Assembly (NCBI RefSeq): GCF_018309085.1
Contig: NZ_CP070502.1
Location: forward strand, 1,116,001-1,180,000
Direction: 5' to 3'
Origin: Sporosarcina sp. Marseille-Q4063
GTDB lineage: Bacteria; Bacillota; Bacilli; Bacillales_A; Planococcaceae
DNA: 64,000 nucleotides
Under the pieces are notes generated by a model. The model was not told the origin of the DNA and did not search any database. It worked only from the letters and a program-made list of their open reading frames with translations. A program made the translations under genes and the position numbers. This document shows positions 18,544 to 27,010 of this stretch, one piece after another (the first letter of the stretch is position 1; the number at the start of each line of letters is the position of its first letter).

Positions 18544-19212
18544 CTAATTATTATGTCGTTTGTTAACTTCAATCGTAATGAACTCCGGCAAATAGCTGGG
18601 CGTGCATCCTTTTGCTACTTTTTCGTCTTTGTAAAGACCCGTTTTCTCACCAAGTTTAATACAACGTGCACGATTTTTTTCATCATAAACGCCTATCCAG
18701 CCTGCGGTGAAATTCATAGCCCATTGAACTTCCGGTTCTTCCTGCGCAATATTAGCTTCTATTGCAGATAGCAAGTCTGCGGTGTTATCAGGCGGTGTTT
18801 GTCCAGTCCATCTCAATCTCCCTTGATAATACCAGAAAGTTCGCCTTTGAAGAGCAGAAGGACTCTTTTCCCATGACTCCATCAATGCAATTTTCTTCTT
18901 GTCTTTGGTGAGCTGATTAGCCATTAACCAATCCATTAAGTTATTCCGCTCATCAAAAGTGTGCGTCTGCATATCCTTATCAAGATTATTTAGCACATCT
19001 TGTGAAAGAAGTTTTTTGTCCATGATTAAGATTGCTAATAGTCTGGGCAAAAACGCTTCGGTTGACCAAAGTTCCATAGCTAGTTCATGATCTCTTTTAA
19101 TGTCCTTCGCAATTTTTCGTAAGTCGCCTAGCTTAGTGTTACTATTGATCTGAAGTAGAATGTTTTCTGCTTTTGAAGAGCGTTTTATTTCAGTACCTTT
19201 ATTTTCATCCAT
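18544..19212 (-). CDS. DNA alkylation repair protein, AlkD-like HEAT-repeat family
   Basis: About 222 residues from the ATG at 19212, which has AAGGAG nine bases upstream (an in-frame TTG lies further out). It is all-helical with repeated W- and L-rich helices. QWAMNFTAGWIGVYDE followed by LGEKTGLYKDEKVAKGC matches the C-terminal signature of the DNA-alkylation-repair/AlkD-like family, which removes or binds bulky alkylated bases without base flipping. The catalytic residues were not checked one by one. It stands 20 bp downstream of the unknown gene 19231-19635 in the same direction and may share its transcript. Confidence 0.78.
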   Translation of the reverse strand: MDENKGTEIKRSSKAENILLQINSNTKLGDLRKIAKDIKRDHELAMELWSTEAFLPRLLAILIMDKKLLSQDVLNNLDKDMQTHTFDERNNLMDWLMANQLTKDKKKIALMESWEKSPSALQRRTFWYYQGRLRWTGQTPPDNTADLLSAIEANIAQEEPEVQWAMNFTAGWIGVYDEKNRARCIKLGEKTGLYKDEKVAKGCTPSYLPEFITIEVNKRHNN

Positions 19213-19230
19213 TTTATACAACTCCTTGAT

Positions 19231-19635
19231 TCATTTCTTATACTCACTTATTATTTCGGACAGGTACTTGTTGAAATCATTTACTTCGCTATGAAATTCA
19301 TAGATGATAAACATATCTTCTATCACATATAAATTGTGGGCAACCATATCCATCGATTCTGTTTTCTTAATAAAAGTATCTTTTGCCATTTGAGCTAGGC
19401 TTTTACTCGGATACTTATAGATATGCAGGAAATCTTCACTTGAAATTTCAAGGTGATGAGGTTCCTTTCCGAGCAATCTTTTATCAAATATAGACTTATG
19501 GGTAATTGATACTTCATTAACTTCAATGCTTTCTTCGCTTAAGTATCCTTTAAACCCATCGATACTACCTTTGTAAAAAAAACCTGCAATAAATAAACAA
19601 AGGAGAATAAGGAGAATAGAGATAAATTTCTTCAT
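19231..19635 (-). CDS. Hypothetical membrane-anchored protein
   Basis: 134 residues from the ATG with GGGGTG six bases upstream (an in-frame GTG starts three codons earlier). One N-terminal hydrophobic helix (about 3-20) is followed by an extracytoplasmic domain. No lipobox Cys is well placed, so it is probably a membrane anchor or uncleaved signal. Family not recognised. Confidence 0.6.
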   Translation of the reverse strand: MKKFISILLILLCLFIAGFFYKGSIDGFKGYLSEESIEVNEVSITHKSIFDKRLLGKEPHHLEISSEDFLHIYKYPSKSLAQMAKDTFIKKTESMDMVAHNLYVIEDMFIIYEFHSEVNDFNKYLSEIISEYKK

Positions 19636-19783
19636 TTCGAGCACCCCTATATCAGAAGTAAATTAAAAAAGCATCGTATCTGAAGAACATCATTTCTAAC
19701 TAGTGGCGACTTTATTTCTTAATCATTTGTTCATTGAGGATTTCTTGACTATAAGCTGAAACAAATAATAGACCAACAAGTAT

Positions 19784-20068
19784 TTACTTTTTATTTTTCA
19801 TCTCTAAAAATATAGGCGTTATATTTAATAAAATCGATATAATCGTCAAACCCCAAAACGCTTTTTCCATCGTAGGCACTACATCTAATAAAGCGGACCA
19901 ATCTTCCGCCTCTACCCAGTCGGACACCATACTGTATGCTGCAACGAGTGTTAGTGCTGTAAATGATATTCCCATAGCCATTGCCAATTTATAATCTTTG
20001 CCTACACCATACATATAAAGATTAATAAAAGTTGCTGTCATAGCAATAAGTCCTAATATTAGCCACAT
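19784..20068 (-). CDS. Small integral membrane protein
   Basis: 94 residues with three predicted helices (about 1-19, 28-47, 66-86) and a short amphipathic acidic segment (WVEAEDWSALLD) between the second and third. Proteins of this look are common in Bacillales, but I know of no function. GGAGGT precedes the ATG. Confidence 0.65.
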   Translation of the reverse strand: MWLILGLIAMTATFINLYMYGVGKDYKLAMAMGISFTALTLVAAYSMVSDWVEAEDWSALLDVVPTMEKAFWGLTIISILLNITPIFLEMKNKK

Positions 20069-20125
20069 AATTATACCTCCATGATACCTTTCTTCCTTAG
20101 CAACATTACTTTCTACAATCTATCT

Positions 20126-20548
20126 TTATTCTTTCGTATAACGATTCTGATATATTTCCACTGTATGTTTTATTAAATTCTTTAAAACATTGGTATCGAT
20201 ATCAGCTAATTTATTCACATAAATACAAGACTTGCTCTTCGTGTGTTTACCAAAACCTTCTAATAATTCATCTCTTTCCTCACTCTCATAGGTCAAATAA
20301 AGACTAACCTTTGCCTTTCTTGGTGAAAAAGCCACTAAAGGCGCATCCCCTTCACGTCCTGATGCATACTTATAGTGATAGCTACCAAAGCCTATAATAC
20401 TCGGTCCCCACATTTTCCCATCATAACCAGTTACCTCTTCAAAAATTTCCAATAACTGATACGCATCTGCCTTCTTTTTCTCACTTTCAACCCTTTCAAT
20501 AAATTCAATTACACTATTGTTGTTTTCTTTCATCTTCGATTCATTCAT
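20126..20548 (-). CDS. DUF1801 family protein
   Basis: 140 residues from the ATG that best fits the AGGAG site (an in-frame GTG nine bases upstream is too close to it). The order YDGKMWGPSIIGFGSYHYKY (about 45-64), then VAFSPRKAKVSLYL, then CIYVNKLADID, is the DUF1801/YdhG-like fold, cytoplasmic and of unknown biochemical role. It stands alone, with no clear operon partner. Confidence 0.8.
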   Translation of the reverse strand: MNESKMKENNNSVIEFIERVESEKKKADAYQLLEIFEEVTGYDGKMWGPSIIGFGSYHYKYASGREGDAPLVAFSPRKAKVSLYLTYESEERDELLEGFGKHTKSKSCIYVNKLADIDTNVLKNLIKHTVEIYQNRYTKE

Positions 20549-20632
20549 AAATGCCACACTCCTATTCTCTGCTTAAAGTCTATTTTACATTGTTTTTATA
20601 ACTACTCCATTCTGGATTGCGAGTCCAATTTC

Positions 20633-20684
20633 CTTCAAAAAAAAGAAGATATCGACTTTCAGAGCATTTTGTCGATTTCTTCTT
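20633..20684 (-). terminator. Rho-independent terminator of the Rrf2 gene
   Basis: On the minus strand AGAAGAAATCGAC pairs with GTCGATATCTTCT across a 14-base loop, with one mismatch, followed by eight T. It starts just after the Rrf2 stop at 20691. Confidence 0.85.
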
Positions 20685-20690
20685 GTATGA

Positions 20691-21170
20691 TCATGATTGT
20701 ACTGTACTATCTTGGTGATGACAGTTTTTACTTGCCTTATCTAGAATAGATTGTATGGTTTGACTTTCTAAAAATTGGTTTAAGGTGCTTTCGGCGTTAT
20801 CCATGACCTCTTTGATTCTACAAACGCGTTGATTTTTCTTTAATTCATTGCTTTCATCAGTCAATGACGTATGTTGTCTAGAATCTGAATTCGAACAATT
20901 AAACATTTCTTGTCTGCCTTCAGTAGACAAAATAACATCTAAAAATGTGATCTGGCTAGCTGGTCGTGATAGTTCATATCCACCTTTCACACCAGGGACG
21001 GCTCTTACAAGCCCATCTTTTCGTAACTGAGTCATTATTTTAGACAAATAACTTTCCGATACATTGAGCATTTCGGCTAATTCTTTTATCCCTATTTTGT
21101 CTTCGTGCTCTGGATTCGCCAAGTGAACTAAGGCATGTAGCGCATAATCAGTACTTTTTGCAAACTGCAT
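20691..21170 (-). CDS. Rrf2-family transcriptional regulator
   Basis: 159 residues. The N-terminal winged helix shows KSTDYALHALVHLA (5-18), then VSESYLSKIMTQLRKDGLV, then GVKGGYELSRP (60-70), all standard for Rrf2. Iron-sulfur members use three closely spaced Cys near 92-107. Here Cys lie at about 92, 117 and 150, so a classical cluster is doubtful. It may sense something else or act like the cluster-free members. It lies just downstream of the MATE pump and methyltransferase, but a promoter of its own is likely. Confidence 0.88.
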   Translation of the reverse strand: MQFAKSTDYALHALVHLANPEHEDKIGIKELAEMLNVSESYLSKIMTQLRKDGLVRAVPGVKGGYELSRPASQITFLDVILSTEGRQEMFNCSNSDSRQHTSLTDESNELKKNQRVCRIKEVMDNAESTLNQFLESQTIQSILDKASKNCHHQDSTVQS

Positions 21171-21265
21171 TTTTTCAACCCCATTTATTATATTACATTA
21201 AAGTCTATCCGTAATATCTATAATATACAATTGAAAACCCACAGACAATCTTTTGAATGTATTCT

Positions 21266-22639
21266 TTATTCGTTTACGCCTTTAACAAGGATTGTATCTC
21301 TATCCCGGTACAGCATAGAACTTGCTAGAATAAATGTTAATAGATCAGCGATAGGGAATGCAATAAACACCCCGTACACACCGAAGTAAATAGGTAAGAT
21401 TATCACTAATGGCACCAAGAAAAACACTTGTCTGGATAGAGAAAGAATTAAGGCCTGCCTAGGTTTCCCTAAAGCCTGAAAAATCCCTCCGGCAATAATT
21501 TGTACGCCAACGACAAAATAAAGAGAAAAAATGATTTTCATTGCAGTTGATCCTATTTCTATAAACTCTGGATTACTTGTGAAGATACTCATGGCATACT
21601 CGGGGAATAATTGAACGAGAAGAACGACTACTATAGAGGTAATTGAAACATATCTAAACGATAACCATATCGTCTTTCTCATTCTTTCATATAGTTGTGC
21701 ACCGTAGTTATACCCTACAATTGGTAACATTCCTTGCATGACCCCATTAATAGGTATGATCGCAAAGGCAATGACACGTTGTGCGACACCATAAGCAGCC
21801 AAATGCATATCTCCTCCGTATTTTATCAACATCGTGTTAATCAATATAGCGATTATGCTAAATGATGCAGTGTGCATAAATGTTGGAAATCCGATTGCGA
21901 CAATCTCTTTTATAGTAGAAATCCTCATTCTTATATTTTGAAGATAAATGGTAAGAGCGCTATAACCTTTATGATAATAGATCAAAATGATTATACTCAT
22001 TATCCCTTGTGAGATTACCGTTGCTATACCAGCACCCATAACGCCTAACCCAAAACCAAAATCGAATATAAGGATAGGATCAATGATAATGTTAATGATT
22101 GCAGGGGTAATCGTTGCATACATGGCAAATTTCGCATTTCCCTCTGCCCGTATCACAATATTTGTGGCCATTGAAAAACTAACGAAAAAGAAACCCAATA
22201 AGATTGGTAACATATACGCAGAAGCAAATCCGATAATATTTTCTGTTGCCCCAAATAAAATCAAAAGATTATCCAATAGAAAAATACCAACTAGTATACT
22301 TACTACACTAATGAGCAGGATTAAAAATATAAAAGTCCCGAAAATCTTGTTGGATTCGTCAACTCGTTCTTCCCCCAATCGTCTGGCGATGACTGAAGAC
22401 GTACCTACACCTACTGCAGCTGCTAAAGTCATCACAATCATCATCACAGGGAAAGAAACAGTTAATCCTGCAACTGCATCGACACCTTCTGCAAGTGAAA
22501 TGTAGAACATATCAACGAGATTATATAGAGCCATAACGAATATGCCCACCATTGCTGGTACAGATAAATTCACTATTAATGTAGAAGGTTTTTCAGTTCT
22601 AAGTTTTTCACTAGCATTCAGCTTTTCTTTTGTACTCAT
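21266..22639 (-). CDS. MATE-family multidrug/sodium antiporter
   Basis: 457 residues, twelve hydrophobic helices in two similar halves. The first half opens with NLSVPAMVGIFVMALYNLVDMFYI, the usual MATE entry. It exports cationic drugs or metabolites in exchange for Na+ or H+. I place the start at the ATG at 22639 (AAAGGAGC before it). The longer in-frame ATG at 22699 lies inside the stem of an upstream terminator and has no ribosome site. It follows a SAM-dependent methyltransferase gene. Confidence 0.9.
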   Translation of the reverse strand: MSTKEKLNASEKLRTEKPSTLIVNLSVPAMVGIFVMALYNLVDMFYISLAEGVDAVAGLTVSFPVMMIVMTLAAAVGVGTSSVIARRLGEERVDESNKIFGTFIFLILLISVVSILVGIFLLDNLLILFGATENIIGFASAYMLPILLGFFFVSFSMATNIVIRAEGNAKFAMYATITPAIINIIIDPILIFDFGFGLGVMGAGIATVISQGIMSIIILIYYHKGYSALTIYLQNIRMRISTIKEIVAIGFPTFMHTASFSIIAILINTMLIKYGGDMHLAAYGVAQRVIAFAIIPINGVMQGMLPIVGYNYGAQLYERMRKTIWLSFRYVSITSIVVVLLVQLFPEYAMSIFTSNPEFIEIGSTAMKIIFSLYFVVGVQIIAGGIFQALGKPRQALILSLSRQVFFLVPLVIILPIYFGVYGVFIAFPIADLLTFILASSMLYRDRDTILVKGVNE

Positions 22640-22671
22640 TTTAATGCTCCTTTTTTCTAGGTAAAAGATAA

Positions 22672-22705
22672 AACTAGTTGTTAAGTTTGATTTTAACAAC
22701 TAGTT
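22672..22705 (-). terminator. Terminator between methyltransferase and MATE genes
   Basis: A perfect 13-bp stem (AACTAGTTGTTAA, 22672-22684 with 22693-22705) and an 8-base loop, followed on the minus strand by TTTATCTTTT. It would separate or attenuate transcription from the methyltransferase into the pump gene. Confidence 0.8.
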
Positions 22706-22715
22706 CAATACCTTA

Positions 22716-23276
22716 TTATTTATTTTTTTGTGCAACAATTATATAAACAGCCTCATTAACCATTTTCATTTGAGGATAAAAAATCTCGACGTTATCAAAG
22801 CCAGCATTTATAACTTCTTCTTTCATATCTTTTGATGAAACTCTCGGACCAGTTGATAACGCCGACTTCTCTAATTCAATACAAAGAAACACGCCTTTAT
22901 CTTTTAAAACTCTATATATTTCGCCTAATGCAAGCGAAAGTGGTTGAACTTCATGAAGTGATATTGAAGCAACAGCCTTATCAACTTCTCCGTTACCCAG
23001 TTGTATATCTTTGAAATCTGATACAAGCGTTTTAATATTGGTCATTCCATTTTCCTCAGCTTTTGTTTCCAAGTACTTTAAAACATCTTCATCAAAATCC
23101 AGTGCAATTACTTCATCGACATACTTGGAAAATGGAAGACTTATATAGCCAACGCCTGCTCCAAGATCTAATAATTTATCCTCCTTATTTAGGGATACGA
23201 ACTGAAATAACTCCTCGGCCGGGAATCGATTGATACTCTCCAAGTTGTTTATTTTCCTCATTAATTTTTGATTCAT
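22716..23276 (-). CDS. Class I SAM-dependent methyltransferase
   Basis: 186 residues with the methyltransferase-11 layout: DLGAGVGYISLPFS (motif I, about 37-50), VIALDFDEDVL (acidic end of strand 2), a DFKDIQLGNGEVDKAVA strand-4 block and the SLHEV post-motif. The substrate is unknown. AAGGAG precedes the ATG. Nearness to a MATE pump hints at detoxification, which is only a suggestion. Confidence 0.85.
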   Translation of the reverse strand: MNQKLMRKINNLESINRFPAEELFQFVSLNKEDKLLDLGAGVGYISLPFSKYVDEVIALDFDEDVLKYLETKAEENGMTNIKTLVSDFKDIQLGNGEVDKAVASISLHEVQPLSLALGEIYRVLKDKGVFLCIELEKSALSTGPRVSSKDMKEEVINAGFDNVEIFYPQMKMVNEAVYIIVAQKNK

Positions 23277-23397
23277 TTAAACGCTCCTTTTCAATTGCAG
23301 ATATTTTGACTCTACAATGACTATAATTGATATATTATTATTTGTAAACACTTTTGTTTCAAAAGTTTTAAGGTTTTTTAAAGAAGGAATTCGAAAA

Positions 23398-23425
23398 GGA
23401 CCTTTGCTTGTTTCTGCAAAGGTCC
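23398..23425 (-). terminator. Rho-independent terminator
   Basis: The perfect 10-bp stem GGACCTTTGC / GCAAAGGTCC with an 8-base loop is followed on the minus strand by TTTTCGAATT. It lies about 155 bp after the stop of 23579-24199. The rest of the 300-bp gap 23277-23578 shows no gene. Confidence 0.65.
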
Positions 23426-23578
23426 GGTCTATTATATTTAATAATCATTTAATAATCATACAAAAACTACCTACGATTATTTCCAACAATTATTCGTAGC
23501 CGCAACGGTTTGATATTGTGTTGCGATAACTTATGATGCTAGTGTTAGGTTTTCAGCTTAATAGAGTACCTGGAAAAA

Positions 23579-24199
23579 TTAGTAGGCAATACCAACACGT
23601 GATTTTACATATTTGTCGCTGTTAATCTGCTTATATGTAAATTCTGCTGTATCCGGTACATGTATTTTAACGCCATCAACCGGCAATACATCCCGTTCCA
23701 CACGATATTCGCCTACTCTATCCCCATCCGGTAAATATGTTGGACATACAATCGTCCATTGGCGTGATGATTGGTTAAGCAGATCATAAGCTTTATGATG
23801 ATCTTCGGCTGCACGGGTTAATTTACGCTTTGATTCACTTGATTGATAACGCAGCAAATGTGGAGTCGTCCTACTTTGCAGGATACCTGCTGTTCCTACA
23901 GTAATAATCCGTTGAATACCTTCGTTTTCCATTGCTTCAATAATGTGCGGCATACTTTCTGACAAAGTTGTTGCCCCATCAGTATTAAGCGCACTAATCA
24001 CTACATCGACCCCATGCATTGCTCGTTCGACATCCTCTATATTTAAAACATTACCTTCTATAATCGTTAACTGTTCATGATTTAGTTGAATCTTCTCAGG
24101 CGAACGAACCAATACAGTCACATGATGGTTGTCCCGAAGGGCATAATCAACTAGATGACCGCCAACTCGTCCAGTTGCACCTAAAATTAAAATATTCAT
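23579..24199 (-). CDS. NAD(P)-binding oxidoreductase, NmrA/SDR-atypical type
   Basis: 206 residues. It begins with the Rossmann loop GATGRVGGHLV (7-17), followed by VTVLVRSPEK (NADP-type second strand), VDVVISAL and GTAGIL. It is a short, single-domain NAD(P)H-binding protein that may reduce or sense flavin, quinone or similar. It lacks the YxxxK of classical SDRs. AAAAAGGAGG precedes the ATG. Monocistronic. Confidence 0.85.
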   Translation of the reverse strand: MNILILGATGRVGGHLVDYALRDNHHVTVLVRSPEKIQLNHEQLTIIEGNVLNIEDVERAMHGVDVVISALNTDGATTLSESMPHIIEAMENEGIQRIITVGTAGILQSRTTPHLLRYQSSESKRKLTRAAEDHHKAYDLLNQSSRQWTIVCPTYLPDGDRVGEYRVERDVLPVDGVKIHVPDTAEFTYKQINSDKYVKSRVGIAY

Positions 24200-24244
24200 A
24201 ACGAAATCCTCCTTTTTAGCTTTAAGTATATATATTTAACACCT

Positions 24245-24286
24245 GAAAGAAAAAGAGCCACATATGCAGCTCAGGTGATCTTCAAG
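24245..24286 (-). terminator. Repeated terminator element, copy 2
   Basis: On the minus strand GAGCTGCATATGTGGCTC folds into a 7-8 bp hairpin followed by TTTTTCTTT. It ends the 52-codon gene 24288-24446. Copy 3 (24827-24866) differs at only a few positions. Confidence 0.75.
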
Positions 24287-24287
24287 T

Positions 24288-24446
24288 TTATCTTGTAAAA
24301 GCATAATAGATTACATAAAACCAACTAAAAAAACCATGAATACATGCCCATAAAATTGATTTGTGTAAACTCCAAGATATTGCGATTGCCAACGCTGAAC
24401 CGAATGTAATACCCGTTCTAGCTACTGATTTACCTGTATCGTTCAT
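24288..24446 (-). CDS. Small membrane protein (52 aa)
   Basis: A 52-codon frame starting at ATG. After a short hydrophilic start (NDTGKSVARTG) come two hydrophobic stretches (about 13-26 and 31-49) containing GSALAIAISWSLHKSILWA and SWFYVIYY. The ribosome site is weak (AAGGG further upstream). A terminator follows immediately. The sequence pattern looks like a small membrane family seen in Bacillus, but I cannot name it. Confidence 0.6.
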   Translation of the reverse strand: MNDTGKSVARTGITFGSALAIAISWSLHKSILWACIHGFFSWFYVIYYAFTR

Positions 24447-24545
24447 TTTCTTTTCAACCCTTTCGTTACCGTCGCATTTTGTGTCAAATGCGACACAAAA
24501 ACTCCCATTTTATGCTTCAACTAAAGCCCGTTAATTAAATAAGAT

Positions 24546-24779
24546 TTAGTCGCTAAACTCCTTAAAAAGAGTTTCCAATTCATTCACATCGTACATATCT
24601 TTATCACTAATAAATTTTTCAATGTCAATTGTACCATCTTCCAAAAACTCGATTTCCCATCGTTGCCCTGGAACAGCCACCTCTACCATAATAGCTTCAT
24701 TTCTAATTTTATTTAGCTTATAAAAAACACTATTTTCCTCTAACTTATTTAGAAAGGTAATAAATTCTTTTAATTCCAT
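24546..24779 (-). CDS. Small acidic hypothetical protein
   Basis: 77 residues from the ATG at 24779 (GGAG about 12 bases upstream); a longer frame would run into the repeated terminator. It is acidic, with ELKEFITFLNKLEE at the start and a VPGQRWEIEFLEDGTIDIE core. The size and the W-E-I-E-F pattern resemble small immunity-type proteins of polymorphic toxin systems, but no toxin gene is near, so the function stays open. Confidence 0.6.
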   Translation of the reverse strand: MELKEFITFLNKLEENSVFYKLNKIRNEAIMVEVAVPGQRWEIEFLEDGTIDIEKFISDKDMYDVNELETLFKEFSD

Positions 24780-24826
24780 AAAAACAACCCTACTCCTTTT
24801 TCTATTTTGCCCCGCTAGTTTAATAA

Positions 24827-24866
24827 AGAAAAAGAGCCACATACGCAGCTCAGGTGATCTTCAAGT
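24827..24866 (-). terminator. Repeated terminator element, copy 3
   Basis: Same hairpin and T-tract as copies 1 and 2 on the minus strand. It ends the hydrolase pseudogene at 24861. Confidence 0.72.
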
Positions 24867-25229
24867 AATAAATTTCTTTAATAGCTTATTAAACTTGTCA
24901 CGTTCTTCCCAGAAAAGCCCATGACCGCTGTAATGAAACGGAACAATCTGCGAAGTTTTTATTTGCTGATTTAGTTCGTGAGCTTGTGCAAATGGGATCA
25001 CTTTGTCGTGAACACCATGAACGATTAGGGTAGGGACAAGTATTTTTGGCAAATCTGCATAAAACTTTTCATCTCTTAGTGTAATTATGATCGCTGCCGT
25101 TTACCAACCTGCCGCTTGTAAGCCCAATTGAAGAAACCACTCAGAGAAATTGGCAGATTCCTTGTTTCCGCTCTCTTCATGTCTACCTGATAGGCTTCAC
25201 TAGCCAGTATTTTAAAGTCTTGTTCAGGT
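24861..25229 (-). pseudogene. Alpha/beta hydrolase, truncated and disrupted
   Basis: The intact end reads LPKILVPTLIVHGVHDKVIPF, then FHYSGHGLFWEE: the Asp and His of an alpha/beta-hydrolase triad in the chloroperoxidase/BioH branch. Upstream the frame carries FSEWFLQLGLQAAGW, then a TAA, then TAAIIITLRDEKFYADLPK. Further upstream, DFKILASEAYQVDMKRAE lies in another frame. The N-terminal half with the nucleophile Ser is missing, so it is inactive. Confidence 0.8.
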
Positions 25230-25233
25230 ATCA

Positions 25234-25644
25234 TTACTCGCCATTCCAATAGATTATTTCAACCCCATCTAGGCTTTCGGTTAACTCTTCCTCTTTATTG
25301 TTCAAACTGAATGTTTTAGGGTTTTGCCTGACAGTAGCATCTTCTATTTTAGATAAATCAGTCATTGAAAAACTAATCGTAGTATCCTCGTTTACATCAA
25401 CGGAAACACTCCATGAAGTATTTCCAACCCCTTTTATTTCATTAAATTTATGAAACTCAATCTTTTTTACATCTACATAATTTCGAACTAAATATAATGC
25501 TATTTCCTCTTGCGCTATGTGCATTTTCACATTTTCCTCATTGACTTCATTTTTCCCCTTTTGAATATCCATAAATACTTTCCCACCAATTACAATCATT
25601 AATAATAAGCCTATTACCATCAACAGCCATATTTTTCTCTTCAT
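25234..25644 (-). CDS. Membrane-anchored paralog family, member 1 (subgroup A)
   Basis: 136 residues: a short basic start (MKRK), one hydrophobic helix (about 5-25, ending GGKVFMD), then an extracytoplasmic domain with ALYLVRNYVDVKKIEF (about 50-65) and a SLDGVEIIYWNGE end. It shares layout and motifs with four other genes nearby (25760, 26235, 28574, 29025) and is closest to 25760-26170. Function unknown. The ribosome site is AAAGGGGAGG. It ends 5 bp before the start of the hydrolase remnant. Confidence 0.75.
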   Translation of the reverse strand: MKRKIWLLMVIGLLLMIVIGGKVFMDIQKGKNEVNEENVKMHIAQEEIALYLVRNYVDVKKIEFHKFNEIKGVGNTSWSVSVDVNEDTTISFSMTDLSKIEDATVRQNPKTFSLNNKEEELTESLDGVEIIYWNGE

Positions 25645-25759
25645 CTATTTAGTCCTCCCCTTTAAGGATTTTAAAGTTATGTCCATCCCCAAGAGCGATT
25701 CCCTACGAATTTGCTATCAGTCGCATAAGCTTATATCTGATAAAATTTTAAAGTCGTCA

Positions 25760-26170
25760 TTATCGCGAATCATTGTCTTCCTCTAAGTAAATTACTTTTA
25801 TTTTTGATAAATCTGCATCATCGGGTTCGATTTTTTCAATAAGCTGAAAATCATCTGGATTATAACCAATCCTTGGATTTCTAGGGGAGCGAGACTCTTC
25901 TAAAGTAATTTTTAATATATTACTTTTATTGATGATTGCGGATACGTGCCATGTTCCAGTTTTTTTAACTTCATACGCATTTTCAAACTCAATTTCTTTT
26001 ACACGCTCATAATTTCGAGCAATATATAAAGCAAGTTGTTCTTGTTTTATTAATAAATTTTGATTCGATTTCATATTTACGCTTTCGTTTTTATCCATAT
26101 AAACTCTCGTTCCAATTGCAATCACTAATAATAAACCTATTACAATAAACAACCATATTATTTTCTTCAT
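25760..26170 (-). CDS. Membrane-anchored paralog family, member 2 (subgroup A)
   Basis: 136 residues, same design: MKKIIWLFIVIGLLLVIAIG anchor, then LALYIARNYERVKEIEFENAY and a beta-rich domain ending LSKIKVIYLEED. Identity with member 1 is clear in the anchor and in the A-L-Y-(L/I)-x-R-N-Y motif, which subgroup B replaces with ALKxTFA. GGAAGGAT precedes the ATG. Confidence 0.75.
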   Translation of the reverse strand: MKKIIWLFIVIGLLLVIAIGTRVYMDKNESVNMKSNQNLLIKQEQLALYIARNYERVKEIEFENAYEVKKTGTWHVSAIINKSNILKITLEESRSPRNPRIGYNPDDFQLIEKIEPDDADLSKIKVIYLEEDNDSR

Positions 26171-26234
26171 ATATTAATCCTTCCTGTGACTCATTTACAA
26201 GATAGAAAAAATGAACCTATCAGGGTTGTTAAGT

Positions 26235-26642
26235 TTAGACTTCTCCTTCAACTTTATTAGAGAAGATTACTTTGACTGTATTTGTTGTTACACCTTCAAC
26301 TTGTACCTCTTCGTCTACCACTACATAACCACCTGTTTCACTATGGGATTCCTTCGAAAAACTAAACGAAAAATTTACAGATTCATTTTTTTGATTTGTC
26401 ATTTTAACAAACATTCTATATGAGCCTGTCATAGTATTATATGCAGTCTTTTCAAATTCTACGGATTGTATATCTGCAAAAGTATTTTTCAGTGCAATGA
26501 CGGAAAGCCTCTCCGCCTCTATTTTTTGTTCTTCAACTCTTACTTCATGTTTTTCATTTTGTAGGTCAATATATACTTTTCCACTAATTGCAATGATTAA
26601 CACCACACCTATTACGATAAACACCTTCACTTTTTTCTTCAT
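26235..26642 (-). CDS. Membrane-anchored paralog family, member 3 (subgroup B)
   Basis: 135 residues: anchor helix (KVFIVIGVVLIIAISGKVYID), a charged linker rich in Glu, then SVIALKNTFADIQSVEFEKT and TGSYRMFVKMTNQ, ending VKVIFSNKVEGEV. Closest to members 4 and 5. AAAGGAT precedes the ATG. Confidence 0.75.
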   Translation of the reverse strand: MKKKVKVFIVIGVVLIIAISGKVYIDLQNEKHEVRVEEQKIEAERLSVIALKNTFADIQSVEFEKTAYNTMTGSYRMFVKMTNQKNESVNFSFSFSKESHSETGGYVVVDEEVQVEGVTTNTVKVIFSNKVEGEV

Positions 26643-26701
26643 GGATATGATCCTTTCTGAAAATATTTATTCGACAACAAAAACTTATGCGACAACTTTG
26701 C

Positions 26702-27010
26702 TCATCTGTAATCGTTTAAATAAAAATCTAGACGACCAGTTATCGCTAAGTAAATCAATATCCATAATATAAACAAAGAACATGATAGGATTAAAGAAAT
26801 AAAAGGAATTATGCTTTTTTCTGTTCTTTTAAACAGTCCGATAAAAGACAATAGGATACCTACACCCGTCAAGAAGAACATTATGTTATTTCCAATTACA
26901 CTTCCATATATAGGCTTCACAAAAACAATAATAAAACAAGAAATTCCTATAATGAGAGAAATATAACTAATTGGACCATATTTTTTTGAGACACTGACCT
27001 TATTCTTCAA
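26702..27010 (-). CDS. Three-helix membrane protein
   Basis: 102 residues starting at TTG with GGGGGAT upstream. Hydrophobic helices lie at about 14-35, 40-60 and 72-92. Not recognised. It sits inside the paralog cluster and is preceded by copy 2 of the repeated promoter-like module, so it may head a short operon with 26235-26642, 59 bp downstream. Confidence 0.6.
   Translation of the reverse strand: MKNKVSVSKKYGPISYISLIIGISCFIIVFVKPIYGSVIGNNIMFFLTGVGILLSFIGLFKRTEKSIIPFISLILSCSLFILWILIYLAITGRLDFYLNDYR

Noticed and set aside
21266..22699. A longer MATE protein starting at 22699.
   Set aside because: That start lies inside a perfect terminator stem and lacks a ribosome site; the ATG at 22639 has AAAGGAGC.
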